This document shows, piece by piece, positions 1 to 7,759 of a DNA stretch of 64,000 nt. The DNA is from Paenibacillus sp. MAHUQ-63. GTDB taxonomy: Bacteria; Bacillota; Bacilli; Paenibacillales; NBRC-103111. The DNA is taken from positions 1,061,943-1,125,942 of the forward strand of contig NZ_JARADB010000003.1 in NCBI RefSeq assembly GCF_028765165.1. Direction: 5' to 3'. How positions within the stretch are numbered: the first letter of the stretch is position 1; each line of letters begins with the position of its first letter. Under the pieces are notes generated by a model, which worked only from the letters and a program-made list of their open reading frames with translations, was not told the DNA's origin and searched no databases. The position numbers were made by a program, and so were the translations under genes.

Positions 1-60
1 CGCTAGAATTCCTGCGAATGATCTAATTCAATCTTCCATAGGTTTCCTTCGACAGCTTTT

Positions 61-1023
61 CTATTCTCCGTTCCTAAACTGGACAACTTCATCCAAGGCG
101 GGCAAAGAAGGAATCGCTCCACGCCTTGTCGTGGTCAAAGCTGCCGCCGCATTAGCGAAGGCAAGCATGTTCTTCATATCCACTTCCGCAAGACTGCGAA
201 TATCGCCAGAAGCTAGGCTCAGCTGGTACAGCAGCGCCCCGATGAACGAATCACCTGCTCCGGTTGTATCCACCGCTTTAACAGCATGTCCCGATACGGA
301 CACACTGCCGACTGCTGTGAACCACGATGCGCCCTTCGAACCGCGTGTAAACAGCACGCTTGTTACATCACCCCTAAATAAAGAGGCAATCGCTTGTGTT
401 TCATCCTCAATCCCCGTAATAAATGTTAATTCCTCATCGCTGATCTTAATCAAATGACTGCGAGGGATGAACTCCAGAATTGTCCGGCGGCACTCTTCCG
501 GGCTGTTCCATAAAGGTAGCCTAACATTAGGGTCAAAGCTAATGAACCCATCCTTGCTCTTTACTGCTTCAATGGCGCGAATGTGCGCATATTTGACCGG
601 TGCTTCAATCAAATCCACGGAACAGTAATGAAGCATGCTACCGCTGTCGAAACTGCAGGCATCGATATCGATCTCATCCAATAGCATGTCCGCGCTCGGC
701 TTGCGGTAGAAGGAGAAGTCACGGCTGCCGTCAGCCTGCAGGCTGACAAAGGCAAGAGCGGTATTCGCTTGAGACGTTCGCGACAAATAGCGCGTGTCTA
801 CACCCACCTGGTTCATAGTATCAACCAGAAAATCACCGAAGGCATCCTCCCCCAGCTTCCCGATAAAAAAGCTTCGCCCCCCCAGTTTGGCCACGGTGCA
901 GGCTACATTGGCCGGAGCGCCTCCCGCCGCTTTGCCGAAGCTGCTAACCTCTTTGAGCGCTACGCCTGTTTCAGCAGGAATAAAATCGATCAGCGCTTCG
1001 CCTATCGTATACATCGTTCTCAT
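61..1023 (-). CDS. PfkB-family sugar kinase, probable fructokinase
   Basis: This 320-residue protein probably phosphorylates fructose in the cytoplasm using ATP. It shows the two ribokinase/PfkB signatures: a Gly-Gly-Ala-Pro-Ala-Asn segment near residues 34-39, and DTTGAGDSF at 252-260, whose Asp258 would be the catalytic base. I chose the ATG at 1023 because GAGGAGG lies 6 nt upstream. A longer frame to 1092 starts inside a poorly coding Cys-rich stretch and has no ribosome site. It is the last gene of the fructan operon, 65 nt after the response regulator. Substrate is inferred from the neighbouring GH32 enzyme, which releases fructose; another hexose or 2-keto-sugar cannot be excluded from sequence alone. 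No terminator was visible in the 60 bases that follow. Confidence 0.88.
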   Translation of the reverse strand: MRTMYTIGEALIDFIPAETGVALKEVSSFGKAAGGAPANVACTVAKLGGRSFFIGKLGEDAFGDFLVDTMNQVGVDTRYLSRTSQANTALAFVSLQADGSRDFSFYRKPSADMLLDEIDIDACSFDSGSMLHYCSVDLIEAPVKYAHIRAIEAVKSKDGFISFDPNVRLPLWNSPEECRRTILEFIPRSHLIKISDEELTFITGIEDETQAIASLFRGDVTSVLFTRGSKGASWFTAVGSVSVSGHAVKAVDTTGAGDSFIGALLYQLSLASGDIRSLAEVDMKNMLAFANAAAALTTTRRGAIPSLPALDEVVQFRNGE

Positions 1024-1088
1024 GATATTCCTCCTCGTTCTCTTGCAATCACAAGCTACGTCCATGATAAAAAAGACTGCAAAACATA

Positions 1089-2711
1089 TCAAAAGTTTGA
1101 CATGTGCTGCAAATGATTGTTTCTGCGATATTCATCAGGCGTTATCCCGAACTTGTTTTTAAACACCCTATAAAAATATTTATCATCCTTAAATCCGGTG
1201 CGCGGGGCGATCTCGTACACTCTCAAATCACTATTTTGCAGCAGTTCTAGCGCCTTCTTCATCCGGAACTCGGATAAATATTTGCTAAAAGTTGTCCCCA
1301 AATGCTGTTTGAACATGAGCGTCAAATAGTTCGGGCTAAAGAACAAACTTGCCGCTACTGTATCTAGAGACAAATCTTCCATATAATGCGCCTCCACATA
1401 TTGTAGACACGCCTCTACGACAGACTCATGCTTCCTAGATCGGCTCTTCTGAATCATATCCATCCAATTTAGCAGCAGGTTCATGAAGCCTTCTTTGCAT
1501 ATTTCGTAATTGCCGCTTACAAAAAGTTGGCTTTCGGCTCCCATCACAATGTCCTTGTAGTCCTGTTCAGAGACAAAATCCCTCATGACTACGGCAACAC
1601 TGGATATCATCCGCTGGACGATCCTAATCCACTGCTCCGGTTGAGGAAGCCCGCCCTGGAGTATCCCGGTGAACCATTCATCCACCTGATTCATCAGCTG
1701 TCCAATTAACCCTTTTCGGATCGATTCCTTGAACAACTCTTCTTCTTTGCCAAAATTATAGTGTACGGAGCGAATAAGCCGGCTGATCTCCGAATACGGA
1801 AAAACCGTCCTATCATGCAGAAAATAACGAAAAGAAGCAGCCGTCAGCGCCTCTTCGCATGATTGCTTTGCTTCTTCGAATACATGGCTGCACATCTGAC
1901 CGACACCAATGGTGAGGGAGATGCCGAATTGCTGCGAGCCTTGGAATGCGAACTCCTTCAACACGCTTTCCAATTCTGCCATGTTGCATGCCGATAGATT
2001 GGGAAAGGTTAGCACCGTGAGCAGCAGTCTCTTATCCTCTCGGGAGTAGAAGGATACGGACGCCCCACTGTTTACAACTGCGGACTCCATTTGCTCAAGC
2101 AGTGCGCTTTTCATGCAACTTCCACTGTCCCATGACGTTGCTGGAATCCCGTCTCCTTCAATTTTGGCCGTCACAACAATACCCTGAGCTTCAAGTGAAA
2201 ATTGTCTGCGAATTTCCGCCCCCTTCGTTTCAGACACACCTTCCGTTATCCAATCGTTCAGAAGCTGTTCCCAATAAACCGACAACGTCTGATCCAGTTG
2301 CTGTTTAATTTGTTCTTTTTCAAGTTGATTCGTTTTCTCTCTTGTAATACTGCCCTCAGCTTTGTCCAGAATGTGGGTGATGCTCTTTTCTTTAATCGGC
2401 TTGACCAAGTAATCGAAAGCACCCAACCGAATGGCCTTCTGCGCGTATTCGAAATGCCGGTAGCCGCTAAGAATGATAACCTTAACCGGATGGGCGGACG
2501 CATTCATCTGCTCAATCATCTCCAACCCATCCAGTACCGGCATTTTAATATCCGTAAACACGATATCGATTGGATTCGTGCGAATGACTTCCAAAGCGTC
2601 TTTCCCGTTCTTGGCTTCCAGCACATGACAATGAGGTCTAGCTTCCCTGATCATCTTGGCCAGCACTCTGCGTTGTATGGCCTCATCATCTACAACCAAT
2701 ATGTTCTGCAT
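1089..2711 (-). CDS. YesN-type response regulator with AraC DNA-binding domain
   Basis: This cytoplasmic response regulator has 540 residues. An N-terminal receiver domain (about 1-120) carries acidic residues DDE at 8-10, the phospho-acceptor Asp54 in VFTDIKMP, and Lys104 in YLVKP. A long middle region follows, then a C-terminal AraC/XylS two-helix-turn-helix domain (about 440-535). I chose ATG 2711 over GTG 2720 because AGGTGG sits 5 nt before the ATG. The partner kinase is most likely the YesM-type protein at 7760-9583, although ABC and GH32 genes separate the two. The expected target is the promoter in front of the binding-protein gene at 7583. The gene lies between GH32 and fructokinase, so the regulator is probably amplified with its own operon. 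Confidence 0.93.
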   Translation of the reverse strand: MQNILVVDDEAIQRRVLAKMIREARPHCHVLEAKNGKDALEVIRTNPIDIVFTDIKMPVLDGLEMIEQMNASAHPVKVIILSGYRHFEYAQKAIRLGAFDYLVKPIKEKSITHILDKAEGSITREKTNQLEKEQIKQQLDQTLSVYWEQLLNDWITEGVSETKGAEIRRQFSLEAQGIVVTAKIEGDGIPATSWDSGSCMKSALLEQMESAVVNSGASVSFYSREDKRLLLTVLTFPNLSACNMAELESVLKEFAFQGSQQFGISLTIGVGQMCSHVFEEAKQSCEEALTAASFRYFLHDRTVFPYSEISRLIRSVHYNFGKEEELFKESIRKGLIGQLMNQVDEWFTGILQGGLPQPEQWIRIVQRMISSVAVVMRDFVSEQDYKDIVMGAESQLFVSGNYEICKEGFMNLLLNWMDMIQKSRSRKHESVVEACLQYVEAHYMEDLSLDTVAASLFFSPNYLTLMFKQHLGTTFSKYLSEFRMKKALELLQNSDLRVYEIAPRTGFKDDKYFYRVFKNKFGITPDEYRRNNHLQHMSNF

Positions 2712-2733
2712 ACAAGCCACCTGCCCTTTGTGC

Positions 2734-4194
2734 CTATTTGCTCGCCACTGGTGACAGTGAAAGTGAGACGAGCTTTACCGTTCCCTGAACCGCGTACACT
2801 TCAACGCCGCTCTGACCTTCTGCCGGAAAGACCAGATCCGTAATGACAGTTGCGCCTCCACCGGCGAACACCTCAACAGAGCAAGCATCCACCCATACAA
2901 TCAGCTTGATTCTACCATGCCTCGGCAATACCTGCACCACATGTCTGCCGGGGAAATCGGCATGAAAACCAGTATTTCCCGACCGGGACCGATCCACGAA
3001 GACCTCCCGTTTTGCCGGAACGTATCCCACAACGGTTTCGTACGATTCCGACGCGCGGATCTTGAATCCGAATTCCGAGGCCGTTTGCAGTTCAAATTCC
3101 GCTTCCAATTCATAAAAAGACATGGAAACCGCAGATAGCAGATTGGTTCCCGGCTCTATCTCTATGTTCTGCCACGTATAAGCTTCTTCTTTCAACCGCT
3201 GCAGCTCGGCGACCGGCTTTTGAATCAACACTACTTGATTCCCGCTGCTAGCCAGTTCGAGCGTTCGAGGCAAGGTCATCGTGCTGCGCCATCCTTCTGT
3301 CGGTGTCAGATTGGCGTACTTCCAGTTGCTCATCCAACCGATATAAATGCGGCGTCCGTCCTGTCCGGGAATGTCCGACCAGCTGACTCCAGCGTAGTTG
3401 TCCCGGCCGGCATCCAACCATTGCACCGCCCCCGGCTCAGCATCGTTCTTGAAGGCAGTACCGTCGAATTCTCCGACAAAATACTGCGTTCTGGAACCTT
3501 CGGCATATTCTGGGGAATTGCCGATGCTGACGAACATGATCCACTTCGTTATGGATGGGTCGCCATCCACCGGCAGCTCGAATAAGTCGGGACATTCCCA
3601 TACGCCGCTATGATCCCCCTCTCCCTCTCCGAACTGACTGGCAAAGCTCCAATCCTTCAGGTTGGGAGAATGGTAGATGCTTACCGTCTGCCCGGAGGCG
3701 AGAACCATGATCCAGCGGCTTGTCGGCCTGTGCCAGAACACCTTCGGATCGCGAAAATCCGGGAATCGCGAATCGGCAAGCACGGGATTACCGCTGTACT
3801 TACTCCAGGTTCTCCCGGAATCCGTGCTGTATGCCAAGCTTTGACGTTCCCGTGCCAGCTCGCTGCCCGGCTCTTTATCATGATGGGTGAAAATCGCGAC
3901 TAGCCCCGGCGTTCCCCCGAAGAACCCTGTCGTATCGTGCCAATCCACCACCGCGCTTCCGGAAAATATTTGACCATGCTCATCCGGTTCCAATGCGATC
4001 GGCAGATGCTCCCAAGAAACTAAGTCCTTGCTAACGGCATGCCCCCAATGCATGGGTCCCCATGTCATTCCGTGGGGATGATACTGGTAGAACAAGTGGT
4101 ACTCTCCCTCAAAATAAACAAGACCGTTCGGATCGTTCATCCAGTTGTGCTGCGGAGTAAAATGAAACCTGGGTCTATATAAATCTGTAGACAT
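2734..4194 (-). CDS. GH32 beta-fructofuranosidase (sucrase/levanase/inulinase type)
   Basis: The 486-residue enzyme hydrolyses beta-fructofuranosidic bonds in sucrose or fructo-oligosaccharides. All three GH32 catalytic motifs are present: WMNDPNG at 18-24 with nucleophile Asp21, FRDP with transition-state Asp149, and WECPDLF with acid/base Glu200. A five-bladed propeller region is followed by the usual C-terminal beta-sandwich. There is no signal peptide, so it should act inside the cell on imported sugar. The start is supported by GAGGG 6 nt upstream of the ATG. The 165-nt gap before it contains only a weak hairpin (4221-4237). Neighbours are an ABC importer upstream and a fructokinase downstream, which argues for fructan or sucrose use. 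Whether the substrate is phosphorylated is not visible, but ABC import makes an unphosphorylated one likelier. Confidence 0.94.
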   Translation of the reverse strand: MSTDLYRPRFHFTPQHNWMNDPNGLVYFEGEYHLFYQYHPHGMTWGPMHWGHAVSKDLVSWEHLPIALEPDEHGQIFSGSAVVDWHDTTGFFGGTPGLVAIFTHHDKEPGSELARERQSLAYSTDSGRTWSKYSGNPVLADSRFPDFRDPKVFWHRPTSRWIMVLASGQTVSIYHSPNLKDWSFASQFGEGEGDHSGVWECPDLFELPVDGDPSITKWIMFVSIGNSPEYAEGSRTQYFVGEFDGTAFKNDAEPGAVQWLDAGRDNYAGVSWSDIPGQDGRRIYIGWMSNWKYANLTPTEGWRSTMTLPRTLELASSGNQVVLIQKPVAELQRLKEEAYTWQNIEIEPGTNLLSAVSMSFYELEAEFELQTASEFGFKIRASESYETVVGYVPAKREVFVDRSRSGNTGFHADFPGRHVVQVLPRHGRIKLIVWVDACSVEVFAGGGATVITDLVFPAEGQSGVEVYAVQGTVKLVSLSLSPVASK

Positions 4195-4359
4195 ATGCTT
4201 CCCTCAATTCTTTCTAAATTAAGCCGTTACCCGGCTTCGGCGGCATCACATCAACGCCCAAGCGCGTTTCTTGTTAACTCAATAGAGCTCTCTCATTTAG
4301 GGGGTGGGAAAAGGCTGGTCGTAACTTGCGAAACGATACTCTTACATCAACGCGGCAAG

Positions 4360-5190
4360 TTATCCTTTAATTCCGGTGCTGGTGATCCCCTGTACATAGT
4401 ACTTTTGGAGAAGCAAAAAAATGAGGACAATGGGCAAGGTGGTGAACGTAAGCGTCGCCATGATTTGTCCGTAGAAAATAGGCGGGAGTGTAAAGAACGT
4501 TTGGATGCCGAGCTGTATGTTCCTCAAGGATTCGCCTGTGGTCACGAGAATAGGCCACATAAAATCCCCCCAATGGGAAATAAAGTCCAGAATGAAAACC
4601 GTAGTAAAGACGGGTCCCGAGAGCGGAACGACAATTTTCAGAAACGTCTTCAAAGGCGAGGAGCCATCCATCGCCGCCGATTCCAGCAGTTCGTTCGGGA
4701 TATCCATAAAAAACTGGCGAAACATGAAAATGCTAAAGCAGTTCGCAATGAACGGAACGATGAGCGCCATCCAGGTGTTCACCCAGCTCAAGCCGTTGAC
4801 AACGAAGTAGAGCGGCATCACAATACTTTCAAACGGGACGATCATCAGCGCAATAATGGCAGTAAGAACAACGCTTTTCCCTTTAAAATTGAGCTTGGCC
4901 AGCGCATATCCGCAGAGCGAATTTACCCCTAAGCCGCTTATGCCGATAACCGTGACATAGAACAAACTGTTAAATAAATATTTCATCATAGGAATCCGGT
5001 TGAAAGCTTTTATATAGTTATCAAATGTTATATTCGTAGGAAGTAAAGACTTGATCGAGCCTAGATCCGCGAAAATTTGATTTTCCGGTTTGAGTGATGA
5101 AACGACCATCCAGAGCAGGGGAATAATAAAGAGCAGCGACACGATACTATTAGCTGCGTAGATGAAAATTTTAATCTTGCGATCAGCCAT
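4360..5190 (-). CDS. Sugar ABC transporter permease, MalG type
   Basis: This 276-residue integral membrane protein is the second permease of a CUT1 carbohydrate importer. It shows about six hydrophobic spans and the cytoplasmic EAA loop (SAAMDGSSPLKTFLKIVVP), which docks on the ATPase. It ends in the usual short basic tail with the TGIKG motif. AGGAG lies 8 nt before the ATG. The gene follows the MalF-type permease by 21 nt and precedes the GH32 gene. No ATPase gene is in the operon, as is normal for Bacillota systems served by a shared MsmX-type ATPase. Substrate is inferred to be sucrose or fructo-oligosaccharide. Confidence 0.93.
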   Translation of the reverse strand: MADRKIKIFIYAANSIVSLLFIIPLLWMVVSSLKPENQIFADLGSIKSLLPTNITFDNYIKAFNRIPMMKYLFNSLFYVTVIGISGLGVNSLCGYALAKLNFKGKSVVLTAIIALMIVPFESIVMPLYFVVNGLSWVNTWMALIVPFIANCFSIFMFRQFFMDIPNELLESAAMDGSSPLKTFLKIVVPLSGPVFTTVFILDFISHWGDFMWPILVTTGESLRNIQLGIQTFFTLPPIFYGQIMATLTFTTLPIVLIFLLLQKYYVQGITSTGIKG

Positions 5191-5211
5191 GAGCTCATCT
5201 CCTTCCGAATA

Positions 5212-6138
5212 TCATCTGTCTTTCAAAAATTTCTTCATAGAAAAAGAAATCACGACTACAATCAGGAAGAAAATCACGGATACGGCCGATGCATAACCCG
5301 CATTCCTGAATTGGAACCCTTGCTGGTAAATGAGCAGCGCAAGCGTTCTGGTCGAATTCTCCGGTCCGCCGTTCGTCATCACATAAGGTTGCGTGAACAG
5401 CTTCACCGCTTGAATCGTCGTAATCGTCAGAACGAATACAATGACATTGTACAAGCTTGGAATCGTAATGAATTTGAGCTGTTGGAACTTATTCGCGCCA
5501 TCCATGGCGGAGGCTTCATACAAATCTTTCGGAATACTCTGAAGGCCCGCAAGAAAAATCATCATCTGATATCCCGCAGCTTGCCATACAGACATGATAA
5601 TGATGGCATTCATCGCCTGATCCGCGCTTCGCAAGAAGGGCTGCTTCGGTATGCCGAACAGATGCAAGGTGGAATTGATCAATCCCTCATTCGGGTTATA
5701 CAGGGAAATCCACAAAATAGCGATGACCGTCATGGAGGTAATAACCGGGCTGAAGTAAGCAATTCGAAATACATTTCGCAGCTTAAGTTGATTGTTGACT
5801 AACAAGGCCAGCAGCAGCGCTACCGCTGATTGGATAGGAACGACGACGACCGTGAAATACATCGTGTTATACAACGATTTATAAAAGAGCTTATCCTTAA
5901 AAAGGATCATGTAATTATCCAAACCGCTAAATTTAATCTGATCTGGCCGCAATAAGTTGAATTTGGTGAATCCGAACACCACCGCCAGCAAAAAAGGCAG
6001 CAGCAGGAACGCAATCAGCAGAACCACGGCAGGCAGAATAAAGGTTACCCCCGTGATAGACTCTCTTCGCTTCTGAAGACCGATGGATGTCACTTTAGAC
6101 TTTGTGCTTGTATGAATTTGTGTACGAATGTTCTGCAT
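5212..6138 (-). CDS. Sugar ABC transporter permease, MalF/UgpA type
   Basis: The first permease (308 residues) of the fructan importer has a short N-terminal cytoplasmic tail, a first membrane span near residues 33-55 and further spans up to the C-terminus. The EAA loop is recognisable as EASAMDGANKFQQLKFITIP. The ATG at 6138 has AAAGGAG about 13 nt upstream, which is longer than usual, but an in-frame stop lies two codons before it and no better start is available. It follows the binding-protein gene across a 128-nt gap that contains a large hairpin (6197-6251), so it may be translated from a less abundant part of the transcript than the binding protein. Confidence 0.92.
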   Translation of the reverse strand: MQNIRTQIHTSTKSKVTSIGLQKRRESITGVTFILPAVVLLIAFLLLPFLLAVVFGFTKFNLLRPDQIKFSGLDNYMILFKDKLFYKSLYNTMYFTVVVVPIQSAVALLLALLVNNQLKLRNVFRIAYFSPVITSMTVIAILWISLYNPNEGLINSTLHLFGIPKQPFLRSADQAMNAIIIMSVWQAAGYQMMIFLAGLQSIPKDLYEASAMDGANKFQQLKFITIPSLYNVIVFVLTITTIQAVKLFTQPYVMTNGGPENSTRTLALLIYQQGFQFRNAGYASAVSVIFFLIVVVISFSMKKFLKDR

Positions 6139-6196
6139 GGATCACTCATCACTCCTTTCCGGTAAATCCAAGAACTTCCAATACCTTTCAAATGAC

Positions 6197-6251
6197 CGCG
6201 TGGAACGGCAACAGGATAATAATCGAGCATATCCTGATGCCGCTTTCCGCG
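6197..6251 (-). terminator. Large intra-operon hairpin after the binding-protein gene
   Basis: Arms 6197-6218 and 6230-6251 pair over CAGGATA/TATCCTG, then CGGCA/TGCCG, then CGCG/CGCG, with a short internal mismatch zone. It begins 16 nt after the binding-protein stop. There is no long T-run, so partial termination or 3' end protection that favours binding-protein mRNA is more likely than complete termination. Confidence 0.5.
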
Positions 6252-6266
6252 TTATCCTGCCTAGGA

Positions 6267-7583
6267 TTAGTTGTTAAAGTTCCGCTTATATTCTTCATCA
6301 TAAGAAGAAGCTACGTTATCCAACGATTTCTTCACATCGGCTCCCATCATAATGTCTGTTAACGCTTCAGCGAACTTTTGCGTCAGCACTGGATAGGCCG
6401 GCGTTACAGGTCTTGCATGGGATACCGTCGTCACCTGCTCCTTAATGATCCGCAGAGGAAGATCGTTATATTCCGGCAGACTGTCATAAGCCGATTTCCT
6501 GCTGGCCGGCATGCTGATAGCCTTGGCCAGCTGCGCGGAGCTGTCTTTATTCGTCATCCACTTCACCACTTCCGCCGCTTCCTTCGGATGCTTGCTGTCG
6601 GTAGATACGCCGATAGCCCAACTGCCTGATGGAGAAGTTACGATGCCGTCAGCTTTCCGAGGGAAATAGGTAATCCCCCATTCCAAATTCGGATAATTCT
6701 TGAAGCCTGGAATGTTCCACGGTCCGCCCAACTTGGTCGCTGCCTTGCCTTCTTCGAACTCGGTAGGCTTCGGATCGATGTTAAACAATTTTTCTTTGGC
6801 CAGCTTTTGCAGGAAGTTAGCAGCTGCGAGTCCCTTATCGCTGTTCACCCATCCCACCGCTGTTGTGCCTTCTTTATTCACAATGTCCGTTCCTGCTGAA
6901 ATCCACATTTGCTCGAAAGCGTACGTCATCCATTCGCCTTTGTCATTAATCATGTTCGTGCCGAATACATCGTTCTGCGCTGTCTTCTTCATCACGTCGT
7001 ACCACTGATCCCAAGTCCAGGCATCCTTGATATTCGTGGGAGGTTCAATGCCGTACTGCTTCATAATCTTCTTGTTGTAGAACAAAACAACAGAAGATTC
7101 GGCTAGGCCAGCGGCATAAAATTTATCTTTATAGGTCCCCTGCTGAATGATGGACGGAACGAAGTCGTTCAGATCGTCCTTGGTATAATAGTCATCCAGA
7201 GGGATGACGATCTGAGACGCTGCATAGTTCGCGACATTCGGACCGTCCATGGAAAGCACGTCCGGAAGTGTATGAGAAGCTACAGCCGCATTAATTTTAT
7301 CTTCATAGGCAAATGAGTTGCCTCTTGTAATCGGCTCCATTTTCAGCTTGATTTTCCCTTGGTATGCCTTATTGAACTCATCCACTCGTCTCACGTAGAA
7401 ATCGTCTTCCGGTCCGCTCGCCTGCGGTCTCCAGTAGGAAATTTCCACTTCCTTTTGGGCACCCTGGCCATTGTTCCCGGCAGTCTCGCTTGCGTTCGTC
7501 GGTCCATCTGCGGAACATCCCGCAAGCAGGGAGACAGTGAGTAAACCAGTGACGGTTAGCAGCCCTTTTTTTCCTTCTTTCAT
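6267..7583 (-). CDS. Sugar ABC transporter substrate-binding lipoprotein
   Basis: This 438-residue extracellular binding protein belongs to solute-binding family 1 (MalE-like). The N-terminus is a lipoprotein signal: basic KEGKKG, a hydrophobic core, then LLAGC, so Cys23 should be lipidated and tether the protein outside the membrane. GGAGGGG lies 5 nt upstream of the ATG. It is the first gene of the fructan operon, directly downstream of a consensus cre box, and is followed by a hairpin and the two permeases. The ligand is inferred from the co-transcribed GH32 and fructokinase as sucrose or a fructo-oligosaccharide. Confidence 0.93.
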   Translation of the reverse strand: MKEGKKGLLTVTGLLTVSLLAGCSADGPTNASETAGNNGQGAQKEVEISYWRPQASGPEDDFYVRRVDEFNKAYQGKIKLKMEPITRGNSFAYEDKINAAVASHTLPDVLSMDGPNVANYAASQIVIPLDDYYTKDDLNDFVPSIIQQGTYKDKFYAAGLAESSVVLFYNKKIMKQYGIEPPTNIKDAWTWDQWYDVMKKTAQNDVFGTNMINDKGEWMTYAFEQMWISAGTDIVNKEGTTAVGWVNSDKGLAAANFLQKLAKEKLFNIDPKPTEFEEGKAATKLGGPWNIPGFKNYPNLEWGITYFPRKADGIVTSPSGSWAIGVSTDSKHPKEAAEVVKWMTNKDSSAQLAKAISMPASRKSAYDSLPEYNDLPLRIIKEQVTTVSHARPVTPAYPVLTQKFAEALTDIMMGADVKKSLDNVASSYDEEYKRNFNN

Positions 7584-7607
7584 TTAAACCCCTCCATGAA
7601 CGTAATC

Positions 7608-7623
7608 TTGTTTACGCTTTCAT
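7608..7623 (-). promoter_or_regulatory. Catabolite-responsive element (cre) of the fructan operon
   Basis: On the minus strand the sequence is ATGAAAGCGTAAACAA, which matches every fixed position of the Bacillota cre consensus WTGNAANCGNWNNCAW. It lies 25 nt upstream of the start codon at 7583 and overlaps the best -10-like hexamer (TATGAT, 7622-7627), a position suited to CcpA repression. No good -35 is present, which fits a promoter that also needs the YesN-type activator. Confidence 0.8.
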
Positions 7624-7684
7624 CATATCGTGATCATTCATTCGATCCTACTCTAAAAAACGTAAAAAGGTGGACTTTTGTACC

Positions 7685-7698
7685 GAAAACCCTTACAT
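7685..7698 (-). promoter_or_regulatory. 14-bp motif shared with the lplB promoter at 29988
   Basis: The minus-strand word ATGTAAGGGTTTTC lies about 102 nt upstream of the start at 7583. The same 14 bases recur about 104 nt upstream of the start at 29884. It resembles a cre with a GG instead of CG centre, or it may be part of an activator site. Confidence 0.45.
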
Positions 7699-7713
7699 TA
7701 ATGATTTTCATTT

Positions 7714-7741
7714 TGAAAAAATCCACCGTCGTAACGGTGGA
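7714..7741 (-). terminator. Rho-independent terminator of the YesM-type kinase gene
   Basis: An 8-bp perfect stem, TCCACCGT at 7722-7729 with ACGGTGGA at 7734-7741, encloses a 4-nt loop. Read on the minus strand it is followed by a T-run (7715-7720). It lies 19 nt after the kinase stop and separates that gene from the fructan operon. Confidence 0.8.
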
Positions 7742-7759
7742 AGGTCTATTTTCCTATCA

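Noticed and set aside
4195..4932. A 245-codon plus-strand frame opposite the MalG-type permease
   Set aside because: It is antisense to a clearly conserved permease, its product is very rich in Asn, Arg and His with no known fold, and it lacks a ribosome site.
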